Source of the DNA: Lathyrus oleraceus
Taxonomy: Eukaryota > Streptophyta > Magnoliopsida > Fabales > Fabaceae
Length of the DNA: 64,000 nucleotides
NCBI RefSeq assembly: GCF_024323335.1
Contig: NC_066579.1
Coordinates: 239,119,475-239,183,474, forward strand
Reading direction: 5' to 3'
A program made the position numbers and the translations under genes. The notes beneath the pieces were generated by a model. That model searched no databases, had not been told where the DNA came from, and saw only the letters and a list, made by a program, of their open reading frames with translations. Shown one piece after another: positions 49,062 through 61,832 of the stretch (positions are counted from its first letter, which is position 1; every line of letters starts with the position of its first letter).

Positions 49062-50890
49062 AATAGTCACAGGAGCACTAATAGTTCTTGGAGCACGTAC
49101 AGGACCTTCTGACGGTGTAAAGTAAATGGTAACAGTCAATACCTCTTCACAATCTTTCACTACTCGATCAAATTGTAAACAACCTTCATTCATCAATTCC
49201 TGGATACCTTCTTTCAATTTCACATAGCCGTTTTCATGATTTCGGCAATCTGAACAATTCTTGTCACATCCCGGGAATACTCCCCTTCTAAGCAGACGTT
49301 CCTTCACCACAAACAACGAAGTCTGAACATCATTAATATTGACTACCAAGTTCAAATTTCCCCCATCTTCCACACCATTTACTCTGGGCCCTCCATGTTG
49401 AGGCATAGGATTATTTACCACATTCGGAGTAGGAGCAAAGTTAATCGTCTTGGCATCAATCAAATCTTGAACTTTATGGTGGAAAGACCGACAATTCTCG
49501 ATGTGGTGCCCTGGCGCACCAAAATGAAATCACAACAGATATTAGCATCATAACCAGCGGGAATCCTTGTTAATGGAGCCATAATGCGAAGTTCAACAAA
49601 CTTTAACCTGAGCAGTTCAGGGAGTAATTCAGCATAAGTCATTGGCAACGGATCAAAATGATGATCTGGCATTCTTTGTCTTGGTTGGAATTGGCGTTGT
49701 TGTTGTTGTTGTTGTGGTTGTCCTCTTTGTTGTTGTTGAGGTTGGGTTGCTGGAATAGTCACAGCAGCAACTTGACGGTATTGTTGTCCTCTGTTTCCAT
49801 TTCTCTGATTATGTATAGAATTTGTCTCACCCTCTCTCCTTCTGGGTGCCCCTGAAAATGGTTTCTTAGCACTTGAAGAACTTGAAGAACCAGGGTCTTG
49901 GATTTTTCCCGCTTTGATAAGACTTTCAGTTCTTTCTCCGCAAATCACAACATCCGAAAAACTACCAAAAGGGCAACTTCCCATACGATCCATGAATACA
50001 CCTTGCAGGGTTCCAATGAACATATCAGTCAATTCTCTCTCCAACATCGGAGGTTGTACTCTCGCAGCTAGTTCACGCCACCTCTGGGCGTATTCCTTGA
50101 AACTCTCACCGGTCTTTTGAAACAAACTCTGCAACTGGGTTCTGCTCGGAGCCATGTCCATGTTATGCTTGTACTGCCTCAGAAAAGCTTCACCTAACTC
50201 TCTCCAGCTTCTGACAGATTCTTTTTTCAAGTCCATGTACCAATCCAAAGAGGCTCCAGACAAGCTGTCTTGGAAAAAGTACATCCACATTTTTTCATCA
50301 TCAGTATAAGCGGATATCTTCCGGTAGTAAGCTTGCACATGAGTTCGGGGACAAGAAGTGCCATTTTACTTGTCGAAAGATGGCGCTTTGAACTTGTACG
50401 GGATCCTCAACCCATCAACTAAACCCATGTTAGTAACATCAAAGCCCAAAGAATTCTGGCACTTCATGGCGCGAATCTTTTCAGCAAGGGCGTCAACCTT
50501 TCTATCTCTCTCTTCCGCCTTTCCAAATTCATCATCATCACTGAGAATAGTGAACATATCTTCTTGCTTGTCAACCAAATGAGAAGGATGGTGAACTGGA
50601 GCACGTGCTGCTCGAGCATTAGCAGCCTCTGTAATGATGGGTTGTCCATTGATTCTAATACCACGTAATTCGTCACCAGTAGCATAGTTGTTGACAGGGC
50701 TGATAGCAGTGGCGGTGTCATTGACAGGGGTTCCTTCTGGCGGATTCTGACCGACAGGGGGAATCACAGTTTCTTGTCTCTGGACCAAGGCTCGGAGTTC
50801 CTCTTGCCCTTGCACTACCCCTTGCATCATACTCATGAACTGGGCCATGTTGGTCCTCATCTCTGCTAGATCTGCTTGAAATTGATCCAT
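49062..50890 (-). pseudogene. gag: Element D gag, with one stop, one frameshift and a B insertion
   Basis: ATG 50890 starts MDQFQADLAEMRTNMAQFM, a likely coiled coil; the frame is open upstream to 51043. The gag core has FFQDSLSGASLDWYMDL and FKEYAQRWRELAARV, then a glutamine-rich stretch and a C-x2-H-type knuckle region near 49510-49550. TAA at 50368-50366 replaces a tyrosine-type codon in the conserved FDK.NGTSCP block. A one-base loss near 49525 shifts the frame just at the knuckle. The C-terminal part has CDKNCSDCRNHENGYVKL, the counterpart of the cysteine-rich segment in A. Confidence 0.9.
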
Positions 50891-51295
50891 GGTCTTCTGT
50901 TGATTCTGCCTTGTTGCGTAACGGTGCGGACGATACTCAGCAATCCTGCCTGAAACGGGAACAAGAATGAGAAATCCTCTTCCAGAACACCTGTAATGAT
51001 GCAGGAATGATATGTGTATGATGCGTATGCTATGTTTTATCATTTCTCAGGTATTCAAGAGTCTCGTCCACCTTTGAAAAATGGCAACCTGCACCCGTAA
51101 GCGGAACATACACAACAAAGAAGCAACATACACTGGACGGAAAGCAAAAGTGAAACATCAATAATCTCATCCGTAGACATAAGAAATAAGGTTCATACAA
51201 ACATAGTTCAAGCAAAGATTCAGTTCATCAGTGTAAAACAAGGAATCCCATCCAACAATCCTGGAGGTGATTCTCAAAATAAACAACAAGACAAA

Positions 51296-51633
51296 CTAGG
51301 GAAGTCGTCCTTCAGGAATGAGAGTCTTCAAATACCGGCACTGATCCATCAATCGGTCACACTCTGAACACTCAGGTAGAGGGGTAAGCTTCTCTTTCAG
51401 TTGCACCCTGAGTTCAACAACTTCCTCTCCGGATCATAGAACTGTAAGAGAGTCTGCAGAGGTACCGGATCAACCACCATCTTCAACAATGCCAAGATAT
51501 CCCCATACTGATCATCAAAAACTTTCTGATTACGGTCGGTCACGAGATTACCCAATTCTTCCAAAGATGTCAACGGCTCACGGTAAAAGCTGTAGGTGCA
51601 AGTCTTCCTCTTCAACTCTGGAATGGCAGCCAT
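51296..51633 (-). pseudogene. Element D ORF1 remnant with internal deletion
   Basis: ATG 51633 (MAAIPELKRKTCTYSF) leads to LLQFYDPE, the same block as VQFYDPLY in H. Sequence then jumps to the charged C-terminal tail, which continues in another frame and ends at TAG 51298-51296 (PEGRLP). About 1 kb of the ORF1 core is gone compared with A. The element could not make this protein. Confidence 0.8.
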
Positions 51634-52375
51634 CTCTCAGTGTGAACAGACTCCTGAATGAACCTAAAAAATGATATGCATATGCGGGTTAACTTTTTTC
51701 TTTTTTATGCATTGTTTTTTTGAAAATAAACATGCTATGATGCAAAATGATGAAACAATGGCTGGTTGGCGGTGTATCACAAGGCACAGGATCAGAACTT
51801 CAGCATGAATTCGGAACTGGGAACCATAGAACACAGTCATCAACTTAGAACCCATACTTCAGAACCAACGGTCACCAACAAGAACCAAAAAAAAGTCACC
51901 AACAGGACAAGTCACCATCAGAACAAGTCACCATCAGTACCTGTAAATGATTCATTCCCGCCCCACTCACGGGTGTAATCTAGGCCAGGGTAAGGTCAAG
52001 GGAAACGCAAGATAAACAATCCTTTCAAGAATATCATCATATGAACACCAGGTGTATGCAACGATAATACCCCATCATAATCTGAACTGCTCGTGATACC
52101 ATGTTCCGCTAAGTGGCGCCATACCACCCGCTTCCCATGAATCACTCTATTCCTAGGTGTCCTAAAGTTCACTCATAGCCTGTGTATTGGGCCTTTTACC
52201 TCTTGTGACTCCCACCCAATAGCGAAACAGATACACAGCCAGCACAGTATGCATGAAACAGTAAAGCGCACATAGGATGCAATGCAAGCAGATAAGTATG
52301 CAAAGCAATAAATAAATAACACACAATAGACAATATGCAAACAAACGCTAGGAAAGGCCCACTAGAGAAAATAAA
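51634..52375 (-). other. 5' leader of element D
   Basis: Non-coding sequence between PBS and ORF1. It matches parts of A's and H's leaders weakly (start/stop words around 52090-52180). No duplicated segment like that in A was seen. Confidence 0.65.
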
Positions 52376-52393
52376 TCCCCAGCAAAGTCGTCA
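52376..52393 (-). promoter_or_regulatory. Primer binding site of element D
   Basis: On the element strand TGACGACTTTGCTGGGGA lies two bases after the LTR end. It is a variant of the tRNA-Arg-type site of A. Confidence 0.8.
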
Positions 52394-53188
52394 GTTGTCG
52401 CTCCCCGGATTTCCCGAATCCAAGTACAAACGCGAAAGAGAGTGGCGCGGAAAAAGAGTAGAGTCGCCAGCTATGTACTTTTATCCCAAGAGGAGGGAAA
52501 GGTAGTACTGCATAACCAAGAGGGAACGGATAAAACAAAGTCTCGAACCAAAGAAAACCGAGTAAGGGGGCCGGTTACGTAAAGGGAAGGTTATCGCACC
52601 CCTTCACGTCTGTGGTACTCCACAGGATCCACGCTTGTTATTTATGTCTAAAGTGTGTGTATAAAAGTCCTATATGCGATGTGAAAGGGAGAAAATCAAA
52701 GTAGGGAAAAGAAAGAGTTATTTCTCGCACAGGCCCTACCCTGCTGCATACGTATCTCAAGAAGGATTGAGAATCAGAGCACCGTAGCTCGGCTAACCTA
52801 CTTTTGTTTGTTTTGTGTTTTTTAGATGAACGACGTTACTACACAATCTACCAGATGCTCGACCTTTGGAGACTTACTCACCTGTAGTAGAAGGAGTTAA
52901 CGTGTTCTTAATAAAAGAAAATCAAAGAGTTTGTTTGTGTTTTAGGAATGCTCATGCAAAAAGGAAGTCCTAGAAGAAGGAACCATGCTACCTTAATTGA
53001 CATGCAAACGAGAGACTATATGAATCTTAGTAGTCCTTTGGGGAGACGATCACACCATACAAAAACATATAGCATAAAGTAAACACACCAACGAGGGGGC
53101 TCAAACATACATGGGTAGGGCTTTAGTCAAGAGGGGTCATATCAACCTCGACAAACAAGCCATGGAAAGGTAATCAAATGGGCTCTTA

Positions 53189-53269
53189 ACCACTGACTTG
53201 AACGTCAGGGTGAGCGGATCAAAAGGGTAATGATGATACGACCTCATAGCTCTTAACCCTGGACAGGGT
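53189..53269 (-). other. Two conserved hairpins in D's LTR
   Basis: Hairpin a (53189-53211) has arms CTGAC/GTCAG extended by ACC/GGT across one bulged A. Hairpin b (53256-53269) has ACCCTG/CAGGGT, where A has TCCCTG/CAGGGA. Confidence 0.6.
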
Positions 53270-56200
53270 GAACTCATGACAAAGCGTGGGGGTTCAGAAA
53301 GATGGAACCCTCTCCACTGACTGACCGGACAAAAGATCTTGGGCTTTTGCTCTGAATCATCGACACGTAGTGCGAGCATAAAGAACGACACACTAAATAA
53401 CGGGGGATTGACCACTAATCCCTTTTATCCGCCAATTGCCTCTTCATGGAGGTCTTAGCACTGGTGCCTCCTCTTGGAGGTCTTTGGGCACAAAAGTAAA
53501 CACACAAAAACATTGCCTCCTATCGAGGTCTTCCAGCTAAGAAAGCGGTAAAATGCTGGAAAGATGTAAAAGGGATCAAGAGATCTACCACACAGATAAA
53601 GATCCGAAGTAACAACAACTAAAGAAGCAAGAAACCCAGAGATCTCTCAAGCTAGCACCATCAAAGAAAGCAAGTCAGCAAAGCAATCAGAATAAATCTC
53701 CAAATGGTATCCCACAAATAAAGTGGAATACCAAGCAAGCTATCTCTTCAAGAGTCATGTGAGCCCTCACAAAAACTAAACAAACAATTTAGAATAACAA
53801 GATGGGGTGCAATCAAGAGTTGCACCAAACAAAAGAACCATAGCAACAACGGTGTCAGGTAAACAGGGCACGGATGCAATAGAAAGCATGTCACAACAAA
53901 GCATGAATGATGAAAGGAGGATACAATAGAAACAAGTTAGAAGTGACATCAATTCAATAAGTGTCTCAAGAACTCAACTCAACAAGATCGAAGCAAAAGC
54001 ATTAAACATCCAAAGATGCATCAAAGTCAGACAAGTCAACATACAAGTTCAAAGTGCTTCAACTTCAGCAATGAGTCATAAAAGATAAAGGCACGAGGCA
54101 AGGGTCAAGGATTAGACAATCAAGCATACAAACAGAACCAAATGACTCCTAAAATATCAAACAAAAGCCATTTAAACCCAACTTAGCAAAGTGGAAGTCA
54201 ATCATGTCCAAAGCACCTCAAAATGCGACAAAAGCATTATAGACAAGTTCATCCAATTATGTGTCAAGATGGAATGAACATGGAAGCAAGGTATGCACAT
54301 CATAAGCATGTCAAATGAGCTATGTAATCAATATGCAAACCTCCAAGTTCATATCATAAGCATAGAATCACTTTTGGACCAAAATCAAACAAAGTGTATC
54401 ATGAAACTCTAATGCGTCTTTCATGCTCAAATGAATGCAAAAAGGAGCTCATTATGGATAAATGAACAAAGACTTGATAGAAGCATCATAGAACAGGGGA
54501 GAACACATGTGCAAAGGCACCAAACCAGAATCAAAGTGTAACCACATGAATCATGCTATTAAAGTTCGCAAAAGTTTGCAAAAACAACCAAGGATAGGAG
54601 GCCTAAACCTCTTGTCAAACAAATGCATCAAAAGGGTATCAAAACTCAAAGTAAGGGGGCAGGGCTCCATACATCAAGACATGGCATACATACTAAAACA
54701 TGTGCAAAAGGATTGGTTTCAACACTCAAAGGAAGTGGCACAAGTGCCTCATGCTAAGCAAGCATCAAAATAGGGACTAAAATGCAAACATCAACTTCAA
54801 AAATCCAAATCAAACTGAAAATGCCTCCTAAATTCATGGGAATTTAACACAAGGTTCCACTAAGCATGTATAAACATCATGCAAAAAATCAGGAGCATCC
54901 AAATTCATTTGATATGAAAACAAAAATCGAGAAATTGAGAATGCAAAAACACGTCCAAAAACGCAACATTTAAATTCATGTGTCAAACCTTAGGAAAATG
55001 ACATAGAAAATAATCAAACCAGTTACCACATCTTAGTATCATATATGAGGATGGTGTGTGCAAAAACTTGGGTCAGAATGGTTAAAATATGGGATTTCAT
55101 GAAGGTTTGAATGCAAATGGTCCAAAATGCACATAAATGAATCTGAAATCCATATTAAATTCCACGTGTCATGAAATAATTGGGCAATGGTACCAAAAAA
55201 ATCAAGGACTCAACAGGGATCACTCACAAAAAATTTCAGAATTTTTTAAGTGTTTTTGCTATTTTTAAAATATAAAATAAAACGGGGTGAAATATGTACA
55301 TGGCATGTGACACATATGCAACAATGTCAATTGGTCACACAAGTCACTTAAGTGACTAATAAAATAAATAAAAACGAAAATCAGAAAAAATGTGGACCTT
55401 TGGATCAAAAGACCAAGTCAAAGCAATCTAACGGCCATGGGATCGTCTTCTTCCTCAAGACAAATCCGGCCATGAACAGTAACGCCGGCGGGATTCCGGC
55501 CACCTCCGGCAGCGGCCTCCTCCACGCGCGGCCCAGAACTTCACGAAAATGGGGCTACCCCCCTAAACCATATGCTAGGAACTCAAAAATCACATTAGTT
55601 TTTCATGAATCTTCACCAATCTCTCAAATCACAACTAACAAGTTTGAACATCAAAACTTTAAATCAAGATTTCTCACTCAATATTGCATCATTTTAAAAA
55701 GTAAACACATCTACATCATCACCATAGCATGTAGTTTCATTTAGGCATAAGAAATGAGCGAAATAAGAGAGTCGAAATTTGAGTTACCGGAAAGGGCGCC
55801 TTCCGAAACTTCAGTACGGTGATGAGATAAGCTCCAGAATACCTCCCTTGAACTTCTATGAATGTTTGCTACCTTTGATTGTGCTTGAAACGGTCCAGAT
55901 CTTGAGATTCAAGAAACAAACTCCATTAAAGCTCTGTTTAGAAACTGCTTGGAATGGCTCAAATGAAGGGTGGTTTGTGATCCTTAGAGTGTGTAGATCA
56001 AGAATATGCTATTATTTTTCATTTTCCATGGATGTATGGAGGGATTTGATGAGAATAAAGTATGAGATGATTTTTGGAAAGTGAGATTTTCAGAGTGTAT
56101 GGAGGCTGCACGAATTAGGGTTCTGCTTAATGATATTTTCAGAGTTTATCCCCTCATTTTTGTGGCTTGGTGGGCTCAAATGAGAAAGTTTCAAGTCCAT

Positions 56201-56839
56201 GATCATTTTGGCTATTTTTGGAAATACCCCCTTATTTGCACATGACCATCCTTGTTTAATTCACTAATCCTTTCTTGAGACTTGATTAATCATGATTATA
56301 TGAAAGAAATAACACAAAAATGATGTTTAATGTCAATTTTGCAAAAGTGCAATTTTTGTGCATGCATGACTTTTCCACACATGTGGGAATGCATGGGCTC
56401 AAATTCCAAGGTGGATTTGGCCCAAAAAACAATGTTGAATAAGTTCCCAATGATTGGCATGTGAGAATGTTCCATGATGTCATCTTGTGTCCTTTTGACT
56501 TTTCATGCAAGAAAGCTTGAAAAATGACTTGCACCATTGATGAATCATGCAAAATTATAGGTCATTTTGCATGCCCTTTTGAAGTACTTCTCAAAACAAA
56601 ACCATAGTAAAAAGAGCCACACCAATTGGACTTGTCAATCTCGAGTTATGCCTTTTTAAAGCCTTCATGCACACTTCATCAGTCAAGAACCATAACTCTT
56701 CCACCGTTCATCATATGGCCTTGAAATAGGACTTTTCGGAAAGGGGAGACAAAGATCTACAACTTTCATGTCTGAGAAAAATTCATTTGGAGCTTCCTTG
56801 ATGATGAAAAATGTTAAATGATCTTGGTACATCAGCAAG

Positions 56840-57066
56840 CTCGCTAGGCGAGTGAGGTAGCGAAGGGCTCGCTAGGCGAGCACTTAGCGAGATTCCAGCG
56901 ACATCATCAAGGCTCACTGGAGCGAAGGAGGAAGCGTGGGCTTCGCCAGGCGAAGGATTGCTCGCCTAGCGAGCATGACAGCTCAGGAAGTTTCTTCTGG
57001 GCGCAGGTGACTCTGGTGGCTTATTTTAGGGCTCGCTAGGCGAACCATTCTGCTCGCCTAGCGAGC
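56840..57066. repeat. Palindrome cluster around CTCGCTAGGCGAG in D's LTR
   Basis: Exact or near copies are at 56840-56852, 56868-56880, 56961-56973, 57032-57044 and 57053-57065. A variant at 56941-56955 (CTTCGCC, A, GGCGAAG) keeps the symmetry with different arms. Confidence 0.9.
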
Positions 57067-57622
57067 ATGACAGCTCAGGAACATCTTTCCAAATTTGGTA
57101 ACCTGTGCACTGGACCTTTGTTCCTTCAAGATTAATGTTTTGAATGATGAATAGACCCCATTTGAACATGTTGGAAGTATCTCAAGTCATTCCCTAGCCA
57201 TTTGACCCTCAGTTGACTTTTGACTTCAAAGTTGAATTTTAAACTGTACTGAGCCCATTAAGCTTGATCCTTTAAAGAAAACCTCTGAAAATGAGACCCT
57301 AGCTCCCAAGATCTCTACACAACATCCATAAGACCTTCAAACCAAGATTTCATCTCAATCCTTGAGGAACCCTACTTTGACCTTGATACCCAGATGAATA
57401 CAAACTTCCTTGAGTGTTGAGAAAAACCCTAGTTGATGCACAATTTCCCTTGTGTTGACTAATCATTCGGATAGAACCCACAAAGTGACTTGAATGATAT
57501 CCAAGCTTCTTGGGAGACAAACTCTTGGAGCTAATTCTGATTGACATGATGAAATGCAATATGAAATGTTAAATGACCTAAAATGAATGCATGAATGAGG
57601 AGGGCAAATTTGAGGTGCTACA

Positions 57623-60600
57623 GCAAGGGAATTGCTATTTTTGGCCAATTTTGGAAGTGTGTGAAAATCAAATGCATTGCCTATAAATAAAACCCTCTTG
57701 GCTCATAATTAAGGACCTCGTGCCCAAGCTTTGAACCTGTTATCCAAATCCTCACCATTAAAGGATAATCTTGAAGGTTTTCATTTGAAAATCGAGTTTC
57801 AAATCTCATTCTATTTTGAGATTGAAACTCCAAGACTCCAAGCTTTTCCTTGATCCAATTCAACTCCTACAAGCTTATGAAGTCAAGTCAAGGCCAATTG
57901 GAAGCAAGATCAAGCAAGTTTGAAGCTCACGTGAAGGTGATTTTCCAGAATTTTCATCTCTTTGATTCTCTCTCAATTCTTCACTATTCTTTGCGATTTT
58001 TGGTTGGCTGAAGTCCTACCAATGTAGGCAACAAGATTGAGTTGCTTTGAGGTCAAATTGAAGCAACTCAGTTCATGATCCTCAAAGTTCAAATCCCTAT
58101 ATTTTTTTATATACTTGGAATTGGAGAAAATTGAGGCTAGATTTATGATCCTGGGCATTTTCTCTTTGAAATAGTGTCATTGTTTATCATTTTCCTTTGA
58201 AATGAAGTTGGACCAGTCCGATGGAGGTCATCGGAGAAGATGACCGGAGCCCTAGCTCCGGTGGTATGTCGTCCCACTTCCTGGCCATCTGATCAAGCAT
58301 GGATGTTCTAATATGGACCATTGCTTCTGATTACCACGCGTACATTGCATTGACCAAGGTCCACAATGGAACACGCACGTGTGGCCATCAGATTTGACAC
58401 TTCAATTAATGAGGGAGATCTGATGACCCTTGTTTTTTCTATTTTTATTTTAATTTCTGATTTTATGTTTTATCCTTTTATTTTGTTTAATTCATAATAA
58501 TTTCATTTTTAATCAAAAAAATATGGGACTTTCACCAAAAATCTTTAAATATTTTTCTCTTCCATATTCTGAATTAAAATTATTTTTTTGGATTAATTTT
58601 GATATTTTTCATGAATTAATTGTTTTTGTGCATATTTTTAATTGTTTAAAAATACTTCTGACTTTTAAAAAATCATGAAATTTTTTGTCTAAGGTCCTTT
58701 GACCTTGTTTGACCTAGGATAAATCCCTTGGCCATTTATTTGGTGTTTTGAAGAGGTTTTAGGTATTGACCAAATTAAATTGTATTTTAATTCATTTTTA
58801 GATTGATTTTTAATTGATTAAATGCTTAAAAATTATTTTGAGCCATTTTTATGGTCTTGTGATGTTTGACTATTTGTTTGGACCTTGGTCAAGGTTGATT
58901 TGACTTTTGTTGGATTAAAACCATTGGATTTAGGGGATTGATGAAATGTACATTTCATCTCCCAAAATGAATGATTGGTTTTAATTTGATAAAATCCTCC
59001 CTTGATCAATTTGTGTTTCTATATTCCACTCCCTCTTCATCTTCATCCCTATTAGTTCCCATTCCCTCATTTGACCAATGAAATCTCTAATGTCTTAAGG
59101 CTAATTGGTCCATCAATGACCTTGTGTCAGACGAACCAATACAAGTATGACTGAGATAGGTCCATCCCTCTTGATCTTTTCTTTTAGTGTGTTGTACGTT
59201 TTAGGAGTTTGGTGCTTCATACTAAATCTCTAACATGCATTAACACCTAAATTTTTAATTGTCCGGCCTCAGATAGTTGTGACTTCTACATAAGTCCAAT
59301 TATGATTGCTTAACATAGAGATAAATTTGACCATAAATGGCAGAGCATTCTATTAAGAGAGATTGTAAGTCTCCCATTCTTCATGGTATTGTGTGGAAAC
59401 TTGAACTTTTTTCCTTTCATGAGAGCTAATGGCATACTTGTTGAATTATCCAAGTTGGAGCCCTTCTCATGGAAGATGTCTTTATTTAAGGATTCATACT
59501 TGTGAATGGATGGCTGAGGGTTGTCCAAAGAATGACTTAATCAATAAAAAATACCACTAACACTTGATTAACATTTGACTAACTCTTGTTAATATTTCTT
59601 TACTTTCAAGTCATTTCCTTTATGCAATTTAAATTTCAGTCATTTATCATTCATTGCCATTTACATTTCATTTAAATTGTTTATGTTTTTGTCATTTTCC
59701 CTTTTGCTCATTTGAGCCATATCTTGTGATTGTATATATTTGTTTGTGACTTTTGATTTTGTTTGTCGTCTTAGGACATTAAAATACTTAATAACAACAA
59801 AAACCCTAAAAAATGTTTGGTGGACTGTTGATCTTGATCTGAACTCTTGGACTTAGGATTAGGCAACATTCCCTGTGCAAAAAGGACTTGGCCAATGCCA
59901 ACATTATGATACTGAGCTATTAGATCTTGTTTGAATTCATCTACAATTTTGTCTTTGTGCTAATTGTTATTTTGATCTTGTGTCTGATGCTTTGCTCTAA
60001 GTTGATCAAGGAATATTTCACATGATACATGAGAAGACAAAGAAGACTGTTAGCTATGGGAATTACTTGCTTGGATATGGCTATCTTTAATTGATGCATT
60101 GATCTTCATAATGTCTGGATATGGCTAATTTCTCCTTAATTATTGCTTGATTCAAAGTCCAAGGGAAAGTGGGTTTTCTACATGACATTCTTGTCTGTTG
60201 GATTACATACCATTGGTCAGATCTTTTCAACTCTTAACTTTTAATTTGTGTACTTAGGATAGCCTTTTCATCTCCTCCCACTTCTTAAATTTCAAAATCT
60301 CTCCCCCCTTTAAAAAACTTTCTTTGCTTTTGATTTCAAACTTAGACCTTAATTTAAATAAAAACTTTGGCATTATGCCGATGGATTTTCAAACTCTTTC
60401 TTAAATCAAATTTGTAACTAAACTTAATCATATAGACTTAAAATTTCAAAAGACAAAAAGAACTAACAACCCCGTTCAGATGTTTGGCCCTTTGATCCCT
60501 TTTCATTTAAACTTTTGTTAAAAGCAATTCACCAACTTTGGAATTGTTACCACGAACTACGAGGTTTTGATCCCTCATTTTTATGTTGGTACGTAGGCAC

Positions 60601-60950
60601 AAGTCTGAAGGTCTTGTCAAACACAAAAATATAATCAATGAATTCTTTTCTCATCCCCACACTTTATTTTTCTCAAACATCTTTTATACCAAAAATACAT
60701 ACACACATAAAAAAATAGCTCCCTATGAGTACCTAGGACACTTTGGGTGCTAACACCTTCCCTCTGTGTAACCAACCCCCTTACCTGTAATCTCTGGAAT
60801 TTTATTAGTTTTGATTTGAAAACATCTTATCTTTGGGTTTTGTTCGTACTTTTCCTTTTTCCTTTGGAAACAATAAAAGCGCGGTGGCGACTCTGGTTTT
60901 ATTGACGTTAAGAGTATCCATAACTTGATGGTCATGAATTTACCACTACA
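57623..60950 (+). repeat. 5' LTR of element H, start removed by the D insertion
   Basis: It ends TTTACCACTACA just before the PBS. The terminal 450 bp match the ends of the other LTRs (words 'gagtacctagga', 'gcggtggcgactc'). A TATA-like box is at 57681. The middle is AT-rich without further recognised features. Its start lies left of the window. Confidence 0.87.
57681..57690 (+). promoter_or_regulatory. TATA-like box in H's LTR
   Basis: CTATAAATAA is a good plant TATA box match and precedes the likely start region of the LTR transcript. Not tested. Confidence 0.5.
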
Positions 60951-60959
60951 GAAATTAAG

Positions 60960-60977
60960 TGACAACTCTGCTAGGGA
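60960..60977 (+). promoter_or_regulatory. Primer binding site of element H
   Basis: TGACAACTCTGCTAGGGA lies nine bases after the LTR end. It is a variant of the tRNA-Arg-type site seen in A. Confidence 0.82.
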
Positions 60978-61832
60978 GTAGTCCTCAGTGGGTTTAGCCT
61001 ACTTTTTATGTGTATATATTTGTATATTTGATGCTTGTATATTTGTTTGTATGATATAATCTGTTTGTTGTGCTTGGTGATCTTTGAGTGGTGAGATAAG
61101 TTCTAACCCAAACTTGAGTGTAATTAAGATAGGAAGATGGTATAGTCATGTTCAACTTGTGTGGAGTAGTCCTTAACAAGTTGGTTTGAGACCCATCTAC
61201 TCAGTGGAGTCCCTTTTGGAGTTACTGATGTCACACGAGTTATTTGTGGTTAGGCATTACTTCCTCTGATTTGGGGTCTGAGAAGCTGAGGATCGTAGAA
61301 CATTTAACCCAACTTGGCCTATTTAGGACGTAGTGCGAAGGCTGTTCAGGTGTAGACCTGATAACAGTTATTACGCGATACTACACTCAGACGAGTCTCT
61401 CTTGAGAATATTATGGGTTGATGAGTCAATCATCTTAACCTGTAATATCCGATAGATGTGATTAAGACTCATGGAACTTTGATAGAACATGATCTACAGG
61501 TTTTTATCTTTAGTACACTCCTTTGGGATGGTTCTAAACCTGACTCCATGCTCGTGACTCACAACAAACCCTTTGATTCTCGGTTGATCCGATCAAGTCT
61601 TGTCAATATCAATGGAACTTGGGTGTTGATAAGGTGAAAACCATAATCCACCAAAATGGATGATTGATCTTGATGGTGACTTGATCCATCCCTTGAACTT
61701 TGTTTGTGTTTGCCTTGTGTGTGATCCCTTGTTTTTTATTGTTGCATTCATGCATACATGTGCATCATAACATTCATCACAGAAAAATAAATTTCAAGGA
61801 ACTAAGGTCTTATTTCAAAATATTTTCAGACC
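60978..61832 (+). other. 5' leader of element H
   Basis: Non-coding. The segment 61200-61680 matches A's leader in inverse order of the window (A is on the other strand), including the fold-back segment with ATATCAAT and ATTGAT words, present once here. Confidence 0.75.

Larger units (their letters stand above)
49062..57622 (-). mobile_element. Element D: Ogre-like element, only its 5' part visible
   Basis: On the minus strand the order is 5' LTR (57622-52396), PBS, leader, deleted ORF1 and gag, cut at 49062 by B. Protease, pol and 3' LTR should lie left of the window. Its LTR edge at 57622 sits inside H's LTR. Confidence 0.88.
52396..57622 (-). repeat. 5' LTR of element D (5227 bp)
   Basis: On the element strand it starts TGTAGCACCTCAAATTTGCC at 57622 and ends GGAGCGACA at 52396. 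It shares this start with C, distinct from the TGTAAGACCCC start of A and B. It carries the two LTR hairpins (53189-53269), a GC-rich patch (55485-55540) and the CTCGCTAGGCGAG cluster near its start. No gene was seen. Confidence 0.92.

Noticed and set aside
55352..55744. A 130-codon frame in D's LTR
   Set aside because: No conserved counterpart in LTRs A, C or F and no recognisable domain; it lies inside an LTR.
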